Below, piece by piece: positions 15,937 through 24,494 of a stretch of DNA of 64,000 nt. Every line of letters begins with the position of its first letter. The first letter of the stretch is position 1. A program made the translations under genes and the position numbers. Origin of the DNA: Bradyrhizobium sp. (GTDB lineage: Bacteria > Pseudomonadota > Alphaproteobacteria > Rhizobiales > Xanthobacteraceae); assembly GCA_028290305.1 (NCBI GenBank), contig JAQGKC010000429.1, positions 112,612 through 176,611 of the forward strand, in the 5' to 3' direction. The notes beneath the pieces are model-generated. The model ran no database searches and had not been told where the DNA came from. It saw nothing but the letters and a program-made list of their open reading frames with translations.

Positions 15937-17382
15937 ATGTCTAGCGAAATCCGGCACGGCGGCATCACATCGCGAAATCGTTTTTGGATTGCTCTCTCCG
16001 TCGTTCTGGTCTCGGTCCTGCCCTCAATGGCAGTTGCTGAAGGGCTGAGCCCGCAACAGCAACTCGCCTTCGACGTCTACAAGGAGCTTATCGAAATCAA
16101 CACGGTGACCGCGACGGGAGACACCGCGCGGGCGGCCGAGGCGATGGCGGCCCGTCTCCGGACGGCGGGCTTTGCGGATGCTGACGTTCACGCATTCTCG
16201 CCGGCGTCGCACAAGGGCGATCTGGTTGCCCGTCTGCACGGCACCGGCGCGCGCAAGCCGATCCTGCTGGTGGCGCATCTCGACGTCGTGCCGGCCAACC
16301 GCGAAGACTGGTCGGTCGATCCGTTCAAGCTGACCGAGAAGGACGGCTATTTCTATGCGCGCGGCACCGGTGACGACAAGTTCATGGCGTCGGCCTTTAT
16401 CGCCAATCTGATCCGTTACAAGCAGGAAGGCTACAAGCCCGATCGCGATATCATCGTGGCGCTTGAGACCGACGAGGAAATTCTCGATCGCGACGGCCTC
16501 GGCATCCAGTGGCTGCTCAAGAACCATCGCGACCTGATCGACGCCGAGTTCGCCTTGAACGAGGGCGGCGGTGTCGGATTGAAGGACGGCAAGCCAATCC
16601 GGAACAGCGTCCAGACCAGCGAGAAATATTCGCTGACCTATCGGCTCGCCGTGAAAAATCACGGCGGCCACAGTGCGGTCCCGATCAAGGACAATGCGAT
16701 CTATCATCTGGCGGAGGGGTTGGTGCGTCTCTCCAAATTCGACTTTCCCCCGAAGCTCAATGAGACCACCCGCGCCTATTTTGACCGCACGGCGCAACTC
16801 GAAGGCGGGCAGACCGCGGCCGATATGCACGCGGTGCTGTCGGATCAACTGGATCCAGCCACGCCGTCGTTTGTCCGCCTCACCGCCAATCCCGGCTATA
16901 ACGCGCTGTTACGGACAACCTGCGTCGCAACCATGCTGGAGGGCGGACAAGCGTTCAATGCGCTGCCGCAATTGGCGAGCGCCACAGTCAATTGCAGGGT
17001 GATGCCCGGCGAAGCAGTCGATGAGGTCAAGGCGACCCTGGAGCGCGTGCTCGCCGACGATCAGATCACGATCACGCAAATCGATCAGCCGGTCCTGAGT
17101 ATGCCGTCCGCGCTGAATGAAGAGATCATGGGATCGATCGAGAAATTATCGAAAGAGTTTTGGCCCGGCGCGACCGTGCTTCCGACCATGAGCGCGGGCG
17201 CTACCGACGGAAGTTATCTGCGCAACGCGGGTATTCCAACCTACGGCCATTCGGGACTTGCAGGCGATGTCAACGACAGCCGTATTCACGGCAAGGACGA
17301 GCGCGTTCTCGTGAAGTCATTCTATGAGGGCGACGAATATCTCTATCGGCTGGTTAAATCATTGTCCGGCGGCGGCACCTGA
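15937..17382 (+). CDS. Exported M20/M25/M40 family metallopeptidase
   Basis: 481 residues with an N-terminal signal (hydrophobic core about 16-34, cleavage near AVAEG). Dizinc hydrolase motifs are visible: VAHLDVVPA (first zinc histidine and aspartate), GTGDDKFMAS (bridging aspartate), ETDEEIL (catalytic glutamate and zinc ligand), and the C-terminal SRIHGKDERV with the last histidine. The dimerisation domain contains NHGGHSAVP. The family cleaves dipeptides, N-acyl amino acids or carbamoyl groups. GGGAGG and GAGG lie before the ATG. It follows the amine oxidase/cytochrome pair in the same direction with an 81-base gap, so a shared role in periplasmic amino-compound breakdown is possible. Confidence 0.88.
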   Translation: MSSEIRHGGITSRNRFWIALSVVLVSVLPSMAVAEGLSPQQQLAFDVYKELIEINTVTATGDTARAAEAMAARLRTAGFADADVHAFSPASHKGDLVARLHGTGARKPILLVAHLDVVPANREDWSVDPFKLTEKDGYFYARGTGDDKFMASAFIANLIRYKQEGYKPDRDIIVALETDEEILDRDGLGIQWLLKNHRDLIDAEFALNEGGGVGLKDGKPIRNSVQTSEKYSLTYRLAVKNHGGHSAVPIKDNAIYHLAEGLVRLSKFDFPPKLNETTRAYFDRTAQLEGGQTAADMHAVLSDQLDPATPSFVRLTANPGYNALLRTTCVATMLEGGQAFNALPQLASATVNCRVMPGEAVDEVKATLERVLADDQITITQIDQPVLSMPSALNEEIMGSIEKLSKEFWPGATVLPTMSAGATDGSYLRNAGIPTYGHSGLAGDVNDSRIHGKDERVLVKSFYEGDEYLYRLVKSLSGGGT

Positions 17383-17458
17383 CAAGACTACGTTTCGTTT
17401 CTACCGGGATTCGCTCACGGTTGATTTGATGGGGGGCAGCGCGATCGGCCCGGCCGCC

Positions 17459-18238
17459 TCAGGTCGAATGCGCCTTCAGGAATTTCAATGTCGGCGATGC
17501 CACACGGTCAGGCGCTTCGATCAGGATTGCATGCTTCAATCCGTCCAGGATGACGAGTTCGGAATTTTCCAAAGCCTGGGCAATCTGCTTGTTGAGCCGG
17601 GGATTGCATCCGCCATCGAGCTCTCCGGTCAGCACCAGCGAGGGTGTTTTGACTTCGTGGAGCCACGGGCTCATCTCGGTTTCCGCGTAGATATGAAACA
17701 CGTTCAGGAAAACGCCGGGATCTGTTTCCAGCACCTGCTTCTTGCGAACGGCAATCTTGTCGGGATTGTTGGATTGAAACTCGTCCGTAAACCATCGAAT
17801 GACGAGCGTATCGAGCGCCGCCTCGATGCTGGTATCTTCCATGGCCTTTACGACGCCTTTGACCTTGGCGCTGTCATCGGGCGTTCTGAACGCCGCGGTT
17901 GAGAAAAGACCAAGTGCGGAAACGCGATCCGGATAAGCGCGGGCATAGGCGGGGCCGATCATGCCGCCAAGCGAATGCCCGACGATGCTGGCTTTTTCAA
18001 TGTTGAGCCTGGAGCGAAGCGCCTCGAGATCGGCGACAAGTTCATCGAGCCCGAACTGGCCGTCGCCATGCGGCGATGCGCCGTGACCGCGCAGGTCGTA
18101 GGCAATGCAGGTGAAATCATTTTTCAGATGCTCGATCAGGCCGGCCCAGGTCGCGCGACGCGCCCCGATGCCGTGCACCATGAAAAGCGGGGGACCATTT
18201 CCAGTAATCGTGTAAACGCAGTCAACTGGCGTCGCCAT
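17459..18238 (-). CDS. Alpha/beta-fold hydrolase
   Basis: 259 residues from the ATG at 18238, which has AAAGGA about 10 bases upstream; the longer open frame to 18304 overlaps the tautomerase gene and is not used. Seen: the oxyanion motif VHGIGARRATW (21-31), nucleophile elbow GHSLGG (Ser89), a C-terminal acid in LTGELDGGC, and the histidine in LDGLKHAIL. The size and RGHGASP motif resemble 3-oxoadipate enol-lactonase and RutD-type enzymes. It follows the tautomerase gene by 13 bases, divergent from the XRE-cupin regulator, so the pair is probably controlled by it. Substrate unknown. Confidence 0.88.
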   Translation of the reverse strand: MATPVDCVYTITGNGPPLFMVHGIGARRATWAGLIEHLKNDFTCIAYDLRGHGASPHGDGQFGLDELVADLEALRSRLNIEKASIVGHSLGGMIGPAYARAYPDRVSALGLFSTAAFRTPDDSAKVKGVVKAMEDTSIEAALDTLVIRWFTDEFQSNNPDKIAVRKKQVLETDPGVFLNVFHIYAETEMSPWLHEVKTPSLVLTGELDGGCNPRLNKQIAQALENSELVILDGLKHAILIEAPDRVASPTLKFLKAHST

Positions 18239-18251
18239 CGTCAGGATCCTT

Positions 18252-18467
18252 TCAAGCGCTCTTCGGGGGCGTGCCGTGAAAGGGAGGGCCTTCCGCCAAC
18301 GCACCGGCGGTCGCCCAATTTTCCTTGGCGATGTCGTTGAAAATGATCTGAACGCTCTGCGGCGTTCCCCCGCAGATGCTCACGAAGCTCTCGGTGACGG
18401 CCTTCGCGAAGTTCTGCTTCTGCTCATGCGTTCGGCCCGCGAACATTTCAACTCGGATCATCGGCAT
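18252..18467 (-). CDS. 4-oxalocrotonate tautomerase-like protein
   Basis: 71 residues. The start at 18467 gives MPMIRVEMFAGRT, putting proline directly after the initiator methionine; this N-terminal proline is the catalytic base in the tautomerase superfamily. The following HEQKQNFAKAVTESFVSICG helix and VQIIFNDIAKENW strand match the 4-OT fold. GAAGG-like bases lie just before the ATG. Family enzymes shift double bonds in enol/keto acids or act as dehalogenases and hydratases. First gene of a two-gene operon with the alpha/beta hydrolase, transcribed away from the XRE-cupin regulator. Confidence 0.9.
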   Translation of the reverse strand: MPMIRVEMFAGRTHEQKQNFAKAVTESFVSICGGTPQSVQIIFNDIAKENWATAGALAEGPPFHGTPPKSA

Positions 18468-18523
18468 CTTCACCTTCGCTCTCTGTGCACCGGGAACGCT
18501 CGGCGTTGACGGCTTCAATTCCC

Positions 18524-18564
18524 TACTGTAGGCTCTACAGTATCACTGAAGATATATACAGTGA
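18524..18564. promoter_or_regulatory. Paired inverted repeats between divergent genes: probable XRE-cupin operator
   Basis: TACTGTAG-GCT-CTACAGTA (18524-18542) is a perfect 8-bp inverted repeat. It is followed by TCACTG-N10-CAGTGA (18543-18564). Both share an ACTG/CAGT core. They lie between the tautomerase start (18467, leftward) and the regulator start (18581, rightward), where a regulator could control both. Confidence 0.7.
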
Positions 18565-18580
18565 CACCGTCGGAGGTCAA

Positions 18581-19141
18581 TTGCTAGAGCGTTCCTATGC
18601 TGATCTTGGCGCCGCGCTACGCTCGGCGCGGACGAGAAGGCGGCTGACCCTTCGGCAGCTCGCTGACGCGACGGGCTTGTCTGAAAGCTTTTTGAGCCAA
18701 TTCGAGCGGGGCCTGACGCAGGGGAGCGTCGCATCGCTGCGCAAGATCGCGGAGGCGCTAGGCGTCAGCCTTGCTGACCTGTTCGACAAGAATGGCGGTG
18801 CGGGCGCGCGGGTGCTTCGCACCTCGGCGCGGCCGGCGTTGACGTTCGGCCATCACGCCGTCAAGCAGTTGCTCACGCCCAATCCGCCCGAACACATCGA
18901 AGTCTTCAGCGTCAAATTCGAAGTCGGCGGGTCGACCGGCGATGGGCAATACACACACGGCGACTCCGATGAGTTTTTGCTGGTGCAGTCCGGGTCCGTA
19001 AAGCTCGAACTTTCCAAGGATGTGTTCCTGCTGGAAGAGGGCGATTCCATCGTCTTCCGAAGCAGCGTTCCGCATCGCGTCATCAACGTAAGTACTGGGG
19101 CTTCGACCGTGCTCTGGGTCATTTCGCCGCCTGGAAAATGA
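18581..19141 (+). CDS. XRE-family transcriptional regulator with C-terminal cupin domain
   Basis: 187 residues from a TTG at 18581, chosen because GGAGG lies five bases upstream; the open frame reaches back to 18485 but would cross the probable operator. N-terminal helix-turn-helix, about 8-68 (LRQLADATGLSESFLSQFERG and SLRKIAEALGVSLADLF). C-terminal cupin about 105-185 (THGDSDEFLLVQSG, FLLEEGDSIVFRSSVPHRV), which in this regulator group senses a small molecule. It is divergent from the tautomerase/hydrolase pair and is followed 39 bases later by the monooxygenase gene, so it probably controls both sides. Confidence 0.88.
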   Translation: MLERSYADLGAALRSARTRRRLTLRQLADATGLSESFLSQFERGLTQGSVASLRKIAEALGVSLADLFDKNGGAGARVLRTSARPALTFGHHAVKQLLTPNPPEHIEVFSVKFEVGGSTGDGQYTHGDSDEFLLVQSGSVKLELSKDVFLLEEGDSIVFRSSVPHRVINVSTGASTVLWVISPPGK

Positions 19142-19180
19142 TCGAGCACCGCCGATGACGGGTAATGAAGAGGGTGTGTA

Positions 19181-20323
19181 ATGAGATTCGATAGCGGCTT
19201 GCTCAATCACTGCGGTGATGCCTCGAACTATCCGCGCATCGACGAGTGGAAAGAGTCAGCTCACCTTCTCGAGTCACTGGAATACACCGCGGTCTGGTCC
19301 GCCGAACATCACTTCTTCTGGGACGGCTGGACCAATCCTGTTCCGACCAATCCTGTCCTGTTTGGCGCCTTCATCGCGGCGCAGACCAAAAAGCTGCGTC
19401 TTGCGCAATGCGGTGTCTGCTTGCCCGATTGGCATCCCATTCGGGCAGCCGAAGACATCGCCATGCTCGATCATATGAGCGAGGGCCGTGTGGAATTCGG
19501 TGCGCTGCGCGGCGTCAACAATCGGGTCAACGGCAATTTCAACAAGAGCGCCGATCGCCGCAATCAAAAAGTCAGCCAGGCACTGTTCTGGGAAACCTTG
19601 GACGTCATCCAGTTGGCCTGGAAAGGGCAGCCGTTCAGGTTTGAAGGCGAGTTCTATAAATTCCCGATGGCCGGGTGGCACGACGAGAAGACCCCGCGCG
19701 AGCGGCTCGACCCGCGCTTCTTCACGCCCGACGGCGAGATGACGCATCTGCAATTGATCCCGACGCCCTATCAAAAACCGTCGCCGCAAATATGGGTGAT
19801 GGCGGATTCGCCTTCCTCCAGCGCGGAAATCGGCCGCCGGGGATTGGGCGTGCTCTCCTACGCGCAGTCCTTTGAGCAGACGCGGGCTGCATGGTCGGCC
19901 TATCGGGACGCCCGTCGCGACGCCGGTCTGGACAGCAAGACGGAGAAACTCTCCGTCATGCGCCCGATCTACGTCGCTCCGACGCAAGCGGAAGCGGAAG
20001 CCGTGATGCGCCCGGCGATCAATCAAATGATGGATCGCGGCGTCCGCGCCAACATGGATCAAACCAATGCGCGCAAATTGTTTTTAGCCAAGGACGAAGC
20101 GCTGGACGCAGACGATCTCGCCTGTGAATGGTTTGATTTTCTCGTCAAGCACGGCCATGTCCACGTCGGCACCCCCGAATATGTGACGGAGCGGCTGAAG
20201 AGATTCCAGTCGGAGCTCGGCTGCGAGCACATCGTTCTGTTCTGGGCGTTGCCGCTTGTGACGTTCGAGCAATACCGGCAAGGCCTGACATTGTTCGCGG
20301 ACAAGGTGATGCCGAACTTCTAG
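19181..20323 (+). CDS. LLM-class flavin-dependent monooxygenase (bacterial luciferase-like)
   Basis: 380 residues of the luciferase-like TIM-barrel family. Seen: ESLEYTAVWSAEHHF (strand/helix 2), QTKKLRLAQCGVCLPDWHPIRAAEDIAMLDHMSEGRVEFG (the conserved core with the cis-peptide and FMN contacts), and PSPQIWVMADSPSSSAEIGRRGLG. Such enzymes use reduced FMN supplied by a separate reductase to oxygenate substrates. The next gene encodes a flavin-reductase domain, fitting a two-component system. It is not close by eye to RutA, SsuD or NtaA. The ATG has GAGGG upstream. Substrate unknown. Confidence 0.88.
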   Translation: MRFDSGLLNHCGDASNYPRIDEWKESAHLLESLEYTAVWSAEHHFFWDGWTNPVPTNPVLFGAFIAAQTKKLRLAQCGVCLPDWHPIRAAEDIAMLDHMSEGRVEFGALRGVNNRVNGNFNKSADRRNQKVSQALFWETLDVIQLAWKGQPFRFEGEFYKFPMAGWHDEKTPRERLDPRFFTPDGEMTHLQLIPTPYQKPSPQIWVMADSPSSSAEIGRRGLGVLSYAQSFEQTRAAWSAYRDARRDAGLDSKTEKLSVMRPIYVAPTQAEAEAVMRPAINQMMDRGVRANMDQTNARKLFLAKDEALDADDLACEWFDFLVKHGHVHVGTPEYVTERLKRFQSELGCEHIVLFWALPLVTFEQYRQGLTLFADKVMPNF

Positions 20324-20345
20324 ATCGTTGCGCGGAGTGAGAGCT

Positions 20346-21275
20346 GTGTCTAATCGGGCGCGCTATATCAAGGCCTGGAACCACGCCTTCAATGACGGCG
20401 ATCCGGATGCGTTCAGTGACTTGCTGGCCCCCGGCTATGTACGCCATTACAGCCAGTCACCCGGTTTCAGCAATCTCGATTCCGAGGGGCTTCGTTCTGC
20501 GCTTCTGACCGTACGGCGCGGCTTTCCCGACATCAGCTCACGTATCGACGACATCGTGGGCGACGACAATGAATTCACCGTGCGCTGGTCCAGCCAGGGA
20601 ACCCATCTCGACGAATTCCTGGGTGTTCCCGCCACGGGCCGAACCGTATCGACCGACGGAATTACGGTATGCCGTTTTCAAAGCGACCTGATCAAGGAAG
20701 AGTGGGTCGCATGGGACTTGCAGGAACTGCTGAAGTCGCTTGGCATCAGCGAGCTGCGCGCGCCCGCCGCTAACGCCAATTCGGCTGTTGCGCTCGAGCA
20801 AAATGTTCGGTCGGCGCATCGGAAATTCATCACCGGCGTTACCGTGGTGGCTGGGATCGACGGCGACCGGAAGCCGTACGGCCTCGTCGTGAACGCCTTC
20901 ATGAGCGTGTCGCTGTCGCCCCCGACGATCATGGTCTGCATCGGCAAGACCTCGCGTTCGCATGACCTGTTTCTGCGGGCGGATGCATTTTCCGTCAACA
21001 TCCTCGCCGCGGACCAGGCCGATATCGCGCGGCGTTTCGCCAGCGCCGAAGCCGACAAGTTCGCCGGTATAGGTTGGCAGCCAGGCGCGCTGGGAACACC
21101 GTTGCTGCCGGATTGCTCCGCATCGTTTGAAGCCCGCGTCAGCGAATGCGTGCGCGCCTCGACGCATACCATTTTTGTTGGGGCGGTGTCGTCGGCGCAA
21201 AGCTCCGAGCGTTCGCCGCTCGTTTATATGGCCGGCGGATTGTACGATTCAGCAGCCCTACCATTGGTGAAATAG
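20346..21275 (+). CDS. Fusion protein: SnoaL-like cyclase domain plus flavin reductase domain
   Basis: About 309 residues from a GTG at 20346, with GGAG nine bases upstream. The first half (about 1-130) is a SnoaL-like ester-cyclase fold: RYIKAWNHAFNDGDPDAF, APGYVRHYS, GFPDISSRIDDIVGDDN and the FLGVPATGRTVSTDGI segment. The second half (about 140-309) is a flavin reductase of the HpaC/RutF/DIM6 type: HRKFITGVTVVAG, PYGLVVNAFMSVSLSPPTIMVCI, and DLFLRADAFSVNILAADQADIARRFA. The second domain probably supplies reduced flavin to the LLM enzyme encoded 22 bases upstream. The join of these two folds is uncommon to my knowledge. No stop or frameshift is seen between the halves. Confidence 0.85.
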   Translation: MSNRARYIKAWNHAFNDGDPDAFSDLLAPGYVRHYSQSPGFSNLDSEGLRSALLTVRRGFPDISSRIDDIVGDDNEFTVRWSSQGTHLDEFLGVPATGRTVSTDGITVCRFQSDLIKEEWVAWDLQELLKSLGISELRAPAANANSAVALEQNVRSAHRKFITGVTVVAGIDGDRKPYGLVVNAFMSVSLSPPTIMVCIGKTSRSHDLFLRADAFSVNILAADQADIARRFASAEADKFAGIGWQPGALGTPLLPDCSASFEARVSECVRASTHTIFVGAVSSAQSSERSPLVYMAGGLYDSAALPLVK

Positions 21276-21316
21276 GCGCCAAGCGATCAGGTCACGAGGC
21301 TCAACAGGAGAACCAG

Positions 21317-21739
21317 ATGAGTGTCCTAGCAGAAGATCAAGCCAGCATCGTCATTCAGGCGCTCTCAACCGTTCCCGGTGTTCCGATCAACCATAGCGAT
21401 GGGCACGAGCATGATCAGGGCTCCGTTCAGCGCGTGATCAGCAAGGCTGTAAACGGCTCCCCGGACATTCTCGCGACCGTATTCAGCATGACGCCCAACC
21501 AGTACCACCCGCTGCACGCCCATCCCGATTTGGGGGAACTGTATTTCATTCTTGAGGGCGCCTGCGAAGTCCGGGTTGGCGATCAGTTGAAATGGGTCCA
21601 GGCACAGACGGCGATCTATGTTCCGCGAGGAACGCCTCACAGCCTTCGGACCAAGTCCGAAAGCGTCAAATTCCTGCTGGTATTTCCCGAAGGTGACCGC
21701 TCGAAGGTTCGCAAGGTCTGGGTAGACGAGAACAATTGA
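21317..21739 (+). CDS. Small cupin protein
   Basis: 140 residues, single conserved beta-barrel. Metal-site motifs: HPLHAHPDLGELYFILEG gives two histidines and a glutamate, and YVPRGTPHSLR gives the last histidine. CAGGAG precedes the ATG. It follows the fusion gene by 41 bases and is followed at once by the amino-acid ABC binding protein, so it belongs to the same operon. Likely a small metal-dependent dioxygenase, isomerase or ligand-binding cupin in the pathway started by the LLM monooxygenase; function not readable further. Confidence 0.82.
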   Translation: MSVLAEDQASIVIQALSTVPGVPINHSDGHEHDQGSVQRVISKAVNGSPDILATVFSMTPNQYHPLHAHPDLGELYFILEGACEVRVGDQLKWVQAQTAIYVPRGTPHSLRTKSESVKFLLVFPEGDRSKVRKVWVDENN

Positions 21740-21774
21740 CCATCGCCTGTTTCGCATCCCTCACGGAGGTTCAT

Positions 21775-22671
21775 ATGTCTTATCCGATGCCCGGCAATTC
21801 GTGTCTTCACGCGCGTCGGCCGAAATTATTGAAGTTCGCCGTGATGTCGTTTGCGCTGCTAGGTGCCTTGCAATCAACAGCGTGGGCGGCTGACAAAACG
21901 CCAAATGAGCTGCTGCCTGACACCATTCGCAAGGCCGGCGAAATATCGGTCGCCGCCAACCCCTCTTATCCTCCGTTCGACTTCAAGAACGAAGCCGGGG
22001 AATCGGTAGGGCTGGAGGCAGCCTTGATGGGAGCCATGGCAGAGAAATTGAGGGTCCGGCTAAAGTTTACCGGCATCGAATTCGCGAGCATTCTGCCTGG
22101 CGTCAACGCTGGCCGTTTCGATGTCGGCATCGGCGGATATTCCAACACCGAAGAACGCCGGAAAGTGGTGGAGTTCGTCAATTACCTCTACGCCGTCGAT
22201 GGATTGGTCGTCCGCAAGGGGAATCCCGACAAGATTTCGATCGATAAACCCTGCGGTAAAAACATAAGCTCATCGCAGGGCTCCTATCAGAGCGTCAATC
22301 TCGCGGTTTTGAGTCAGAAATGCGTGGCCGAGGGAAAACCCGCGATCGACATGCCGGTGTTTCAGGGAACGCCGGCGCAGGTGGTCGCACTCAAGTCCGG
22401 GCGCATCCAGGCATCGAACATCGACAAGGCTGTCGGGAGCTATCTCGTTAAAAAAGATCCCGAGAATATCGAAGAGGTTCCCGGTGTGCTTCTCAATGCG
22501 AGCGGCAACAAGCTGCTGATGGGTTTCATCCTGAAGAAGGGTGAAACTGAATTGGCAACAGCGCTGCAGGCTGCCCTCAACGAAGTGATCAAGGACGGTG
22601 AGTACGCCAGAATATTGAAGGACTGGAACATCACGGACAACGCAGCCGTCTCCGAATCCACGCTCAACTAG
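21775..22671 (+). CDS. Polar amino-acid-type ABC transporter substrate-binding protein
   Basis: 298 residues from the ATG at 21775, with ACGGAGGT directly upstream; a TTG at 21736 would overlap the cupin stop. The signal peptide has a long basic start (HARRPKLLK), a hydrophobic core and cleavage after AWAAD. SBP family 3 features: GEISVAANPSYPPFDF, GLEAALMGAMAEKL, GRFDVGIGGYSNTEERRKVVEFV. The CGKNISSSQGSYQSV block resembles ligand contacts in glutamine/lysine/opine-type proteins. First gene of a three-gene importer (with 22774-23676 and 23712-24494), downstream of oxygenase genes, so the ligand is probably the pathway substrate or a co-product. Confidence 0.9.
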   Translation: MSYPMPGNSCLHARRPKLLKFAVMSFALLGALQSTAWAADKTPNELLPDTIRKAGEISVAANPSYPPFDFKNEAGESVGLEAALMGAMAEKLRVRLKFTGIEFASILPGVNAGRFDVGIGGYSNTEERRKVVEFVNYLYAVDGLVVRKGNPDKISIDKPCGKNISSSQGSYQSVNLAVLSQKCVAEGKPAIDMPVFQGTPAQVVALKSGRIQASNIDKAVGSYLVKKDPENIEEVPGVLLNASGNKLLMGFILKKGETELATALQAALNEVIKDGEYARILKDWNITDNAAVSESTLN

Positions 22672-22773
22672 TGTTGGCGCGATCGGTGTTGGTGTTGGCA
22701 CAATCGGTGCATATACGTCGGCCGGTGCATATGCATCCGCGGAACGGAAACAAGGAATAGAAATAGCAGCGCG

Positions 22774-23676
22774 ATGAATTCTCAACCTCGCTTAAATCGT
22801 CCGGAGATAACGTTGGCGAATCCAACTTCCCTGTCAGGCAGTTTGGCTGTTCCCAGGATCAGGCCAGCAAAATCCTACGGCGTGGGCTCGATGATTGGCG
22901 CGGCGATCGTCGTGCTCTTGCTTTGTGCCCTCGGTTTTGGAGCGATCACCAACCCGGCATTCGGCTGGCCCACATTCGCGGAGTATTTTTTCAGCAAGCC
23001 GATCCTTGACGGCGTTGTGATGACCCTCATTCTGACCGCGATCTCGATGGTGGTGGCGGTTCTCCTGGGCACGATCCTCGCGATCATGCGGATGTCGTCA
23101 AATCCCGTGTTGCAGGCAAGCTCGGTGGCCTATAGCTGGTTTTTCAGAGGCATCCCGGTGCTGGTGCAGCTGATTTTCTGGTTTAATCTGGCATTGCTTT
23201 TTCCGCGCATCGCGCTCGGCGTACCCGGCAACGCGCCATGGTTTTCGATCCAGACCAATTCGATCATCTCTCCGTTCGTGGCCGCCATTCTCGGTCTGGG
23301 CCTGAGCATGGCGGCTTACATGGCCGAGGTGGTTCGCGGCGGAATCCTGTCGGTCGGATCCGGACAAATTGAAGCGGCGAGGTCGCTGGGGATGACACGA
23401 GGCCAGGGTCTGCGCAGGGTTATTTTACCTCAGGCGATGCGTGTCGTTCTGCCTCCGATGGGCAATGAACTGATCGGGCTTCTCAAATGGACGTCGCTTG
23501 CGAGCGTCATAGCGGTCTCGGAATTGATGCAGCAGTCCAGCCTGATTTACAGCCGAAACTTTCAGGTCATTCCGCTGCTGTTGGTCGCCGCGTTTTGGTA
23601 TCTCCTCATCACGACCGTCTTCAGCTTTGGGCAGCGTTTCCTGGAAAATCACTTTGGCAAGGGCGATAAGCGATAG
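22774..23676 (+). CDS. Polar amino-acid-type ABC transporter permease
   Basis: 300 residues with a polar N-terminal tail of about 40 residues and five to six hydrophobic segments. The HisM/GlnP-type features are clear: DGVVMTLILTAISMVVAVLLG at the first permease helix, YSWFFRGIPVLVQ, and the EAA loop IEAARSLGMTRGQGLRRVILPQA. Only one permease gene is present, so it would act as a homodimer. The 102-base spacer before it holds an imperfect 21-base tandem repeat. It lies between the binding protein and the ATPase of the same importer. Confidence 0.9.
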   Translation: MNSQPRLNRPEITLANPTSLSGSLAVPRIRPAKSYGVGSMIGAAIVVLLLCALGFGAITNPAFGWPTFAEYFFSKPILDGVVMTLILTAISMVVAVLLGTILAIMRMSSNPVLQASSVAYSWFFRGIPVLVQLIFWFNLALLFPRIALGVPGNAPWFSIQTNSIISPFVAAILGLGLSMAAYMAEVVRGGILSVGSGQIEAARSLGMTRGQGLRRVILPQAMRVVLPPMGNELIGLLKWTSLASVIAVSELMQQSSLIYSRNFQVIPLLLVAAFWYLLITTVFSFGQRFLENHFGKGDKR

Positions 23677-23711
23677 ATCAGTTCTCGTCTGTACGAAGGA
23701 ACTAAGCTGAT

Positions 23712-24494
23712 ATGCTCGATATGTCATCACCGAAGAACATGGTGGAGATGCACAACGTTACCAAGCGGTTCGGCTCGGTGACGGTATTGGACGATATATC
23801 CTTGTCGTTCCGCGAAGGCAGCGCCACCGCTATCATCGGGCCTTCGGGATCGGGAAAAACCACCGTCATTCGCTGCATCAACCATCTGTTGCCAATCGAT
23901 GCCGGCGTCATCCGCATCTCCGGCGAGCTTTTGGGATACCGGGAAGGCCGCAACGGCGAACTGATCGAACTTCCCGAAAGCAAATTCTGCCGGCAACGCG
24001 CCGACATCGGAATGGTGTTCCAGCACTTCAATTTGTTTCACAACATGACGGTGCTCGCGAATGTCATGGAGGCGCCGATCATTGTTCAGCGCGTTCCCCG
24101 TGATCAGGCGCGCGCAAATGCTATCGCCGCGCTGGAATTGGTCGGGCTGGCCGGCAGGCAAGTGTCCTATCCCTCCGAACTGTCGGGAGGTCAGCAGCAG
24201 CGCGTGGCGATTGCGCGGGCGCTGGCGATGAATCCGAAATTGATGCTGTTCGACGAACCCACGTCGATGCTGGACCCCGAACTCGTCGGCGAAGTTCTGC
24301 TGGTGATGCGCGATCTCGCAAAGTCGGGAATGACCATCATCTTTGTCACGCACGAATTGGATTTCGCGCGCGATGCCTGCGATAATCTGGTGTTCATGGA
24401 CGCAGGAAGGGTTCTTGAGACGGGGTCCCCGACGGAAGTTCTCAAGTCGCCGAAGAATGAGAGAACGCGGGAGTTCTTGAAAAGGGTTGGCTAA
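23712..24494 (+). CDS. Polar amino-acid-type ABC transporter ATP-binding protein
   Basis: 260 residues of the HisP/GlnQ group. Walker A GPSGSGKTT (about 42-50), Q-loop MVFQHFNLFHNMTV, signature LSGGQQQRV, Walker B LMLFDEPTSMLDPE, and switch histidine VTHELDFA. The insertion between Walker A and the Q-loop (YREGRNGELIELPES) is a little longer than in E. coli GlnQ and resembles the histidine/opine branch. It closes the operon that begins with the LLM monooxygenase; the next gene is an IclR regulator after a 376-base gap. Confidence 0.9.
   Translation: MLDMSSPKNMVEMHNVTKRFGSVTVLDDISLSFREGSATAIIGPSGSGKTTVIRCINHLLPIDAGVIRISGELLGYREGRNGELIELPESKFCRQRADIGMVFQHFNLFHNMTVLANVMEAPIIVQRVPRDQARANAIAALELVGLAGRQVSYPSELSGGQQQRVAIARALAMNPKLMLFDEPTSMLDPELVGEVLLVMRDLAKSGMTIIFVTHELDFARDACDNLVFMDAGRVLETGSPTEVLKSPKNERTREFLKRVG

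Noticed and set aside
19181..21275. RutA/RutF pyrimidine pathway assignment
   Set aside because: The monooxygenase lacks RutA-like sequence blocks and the other rut genes are missing; only the combination of protein types is similar.
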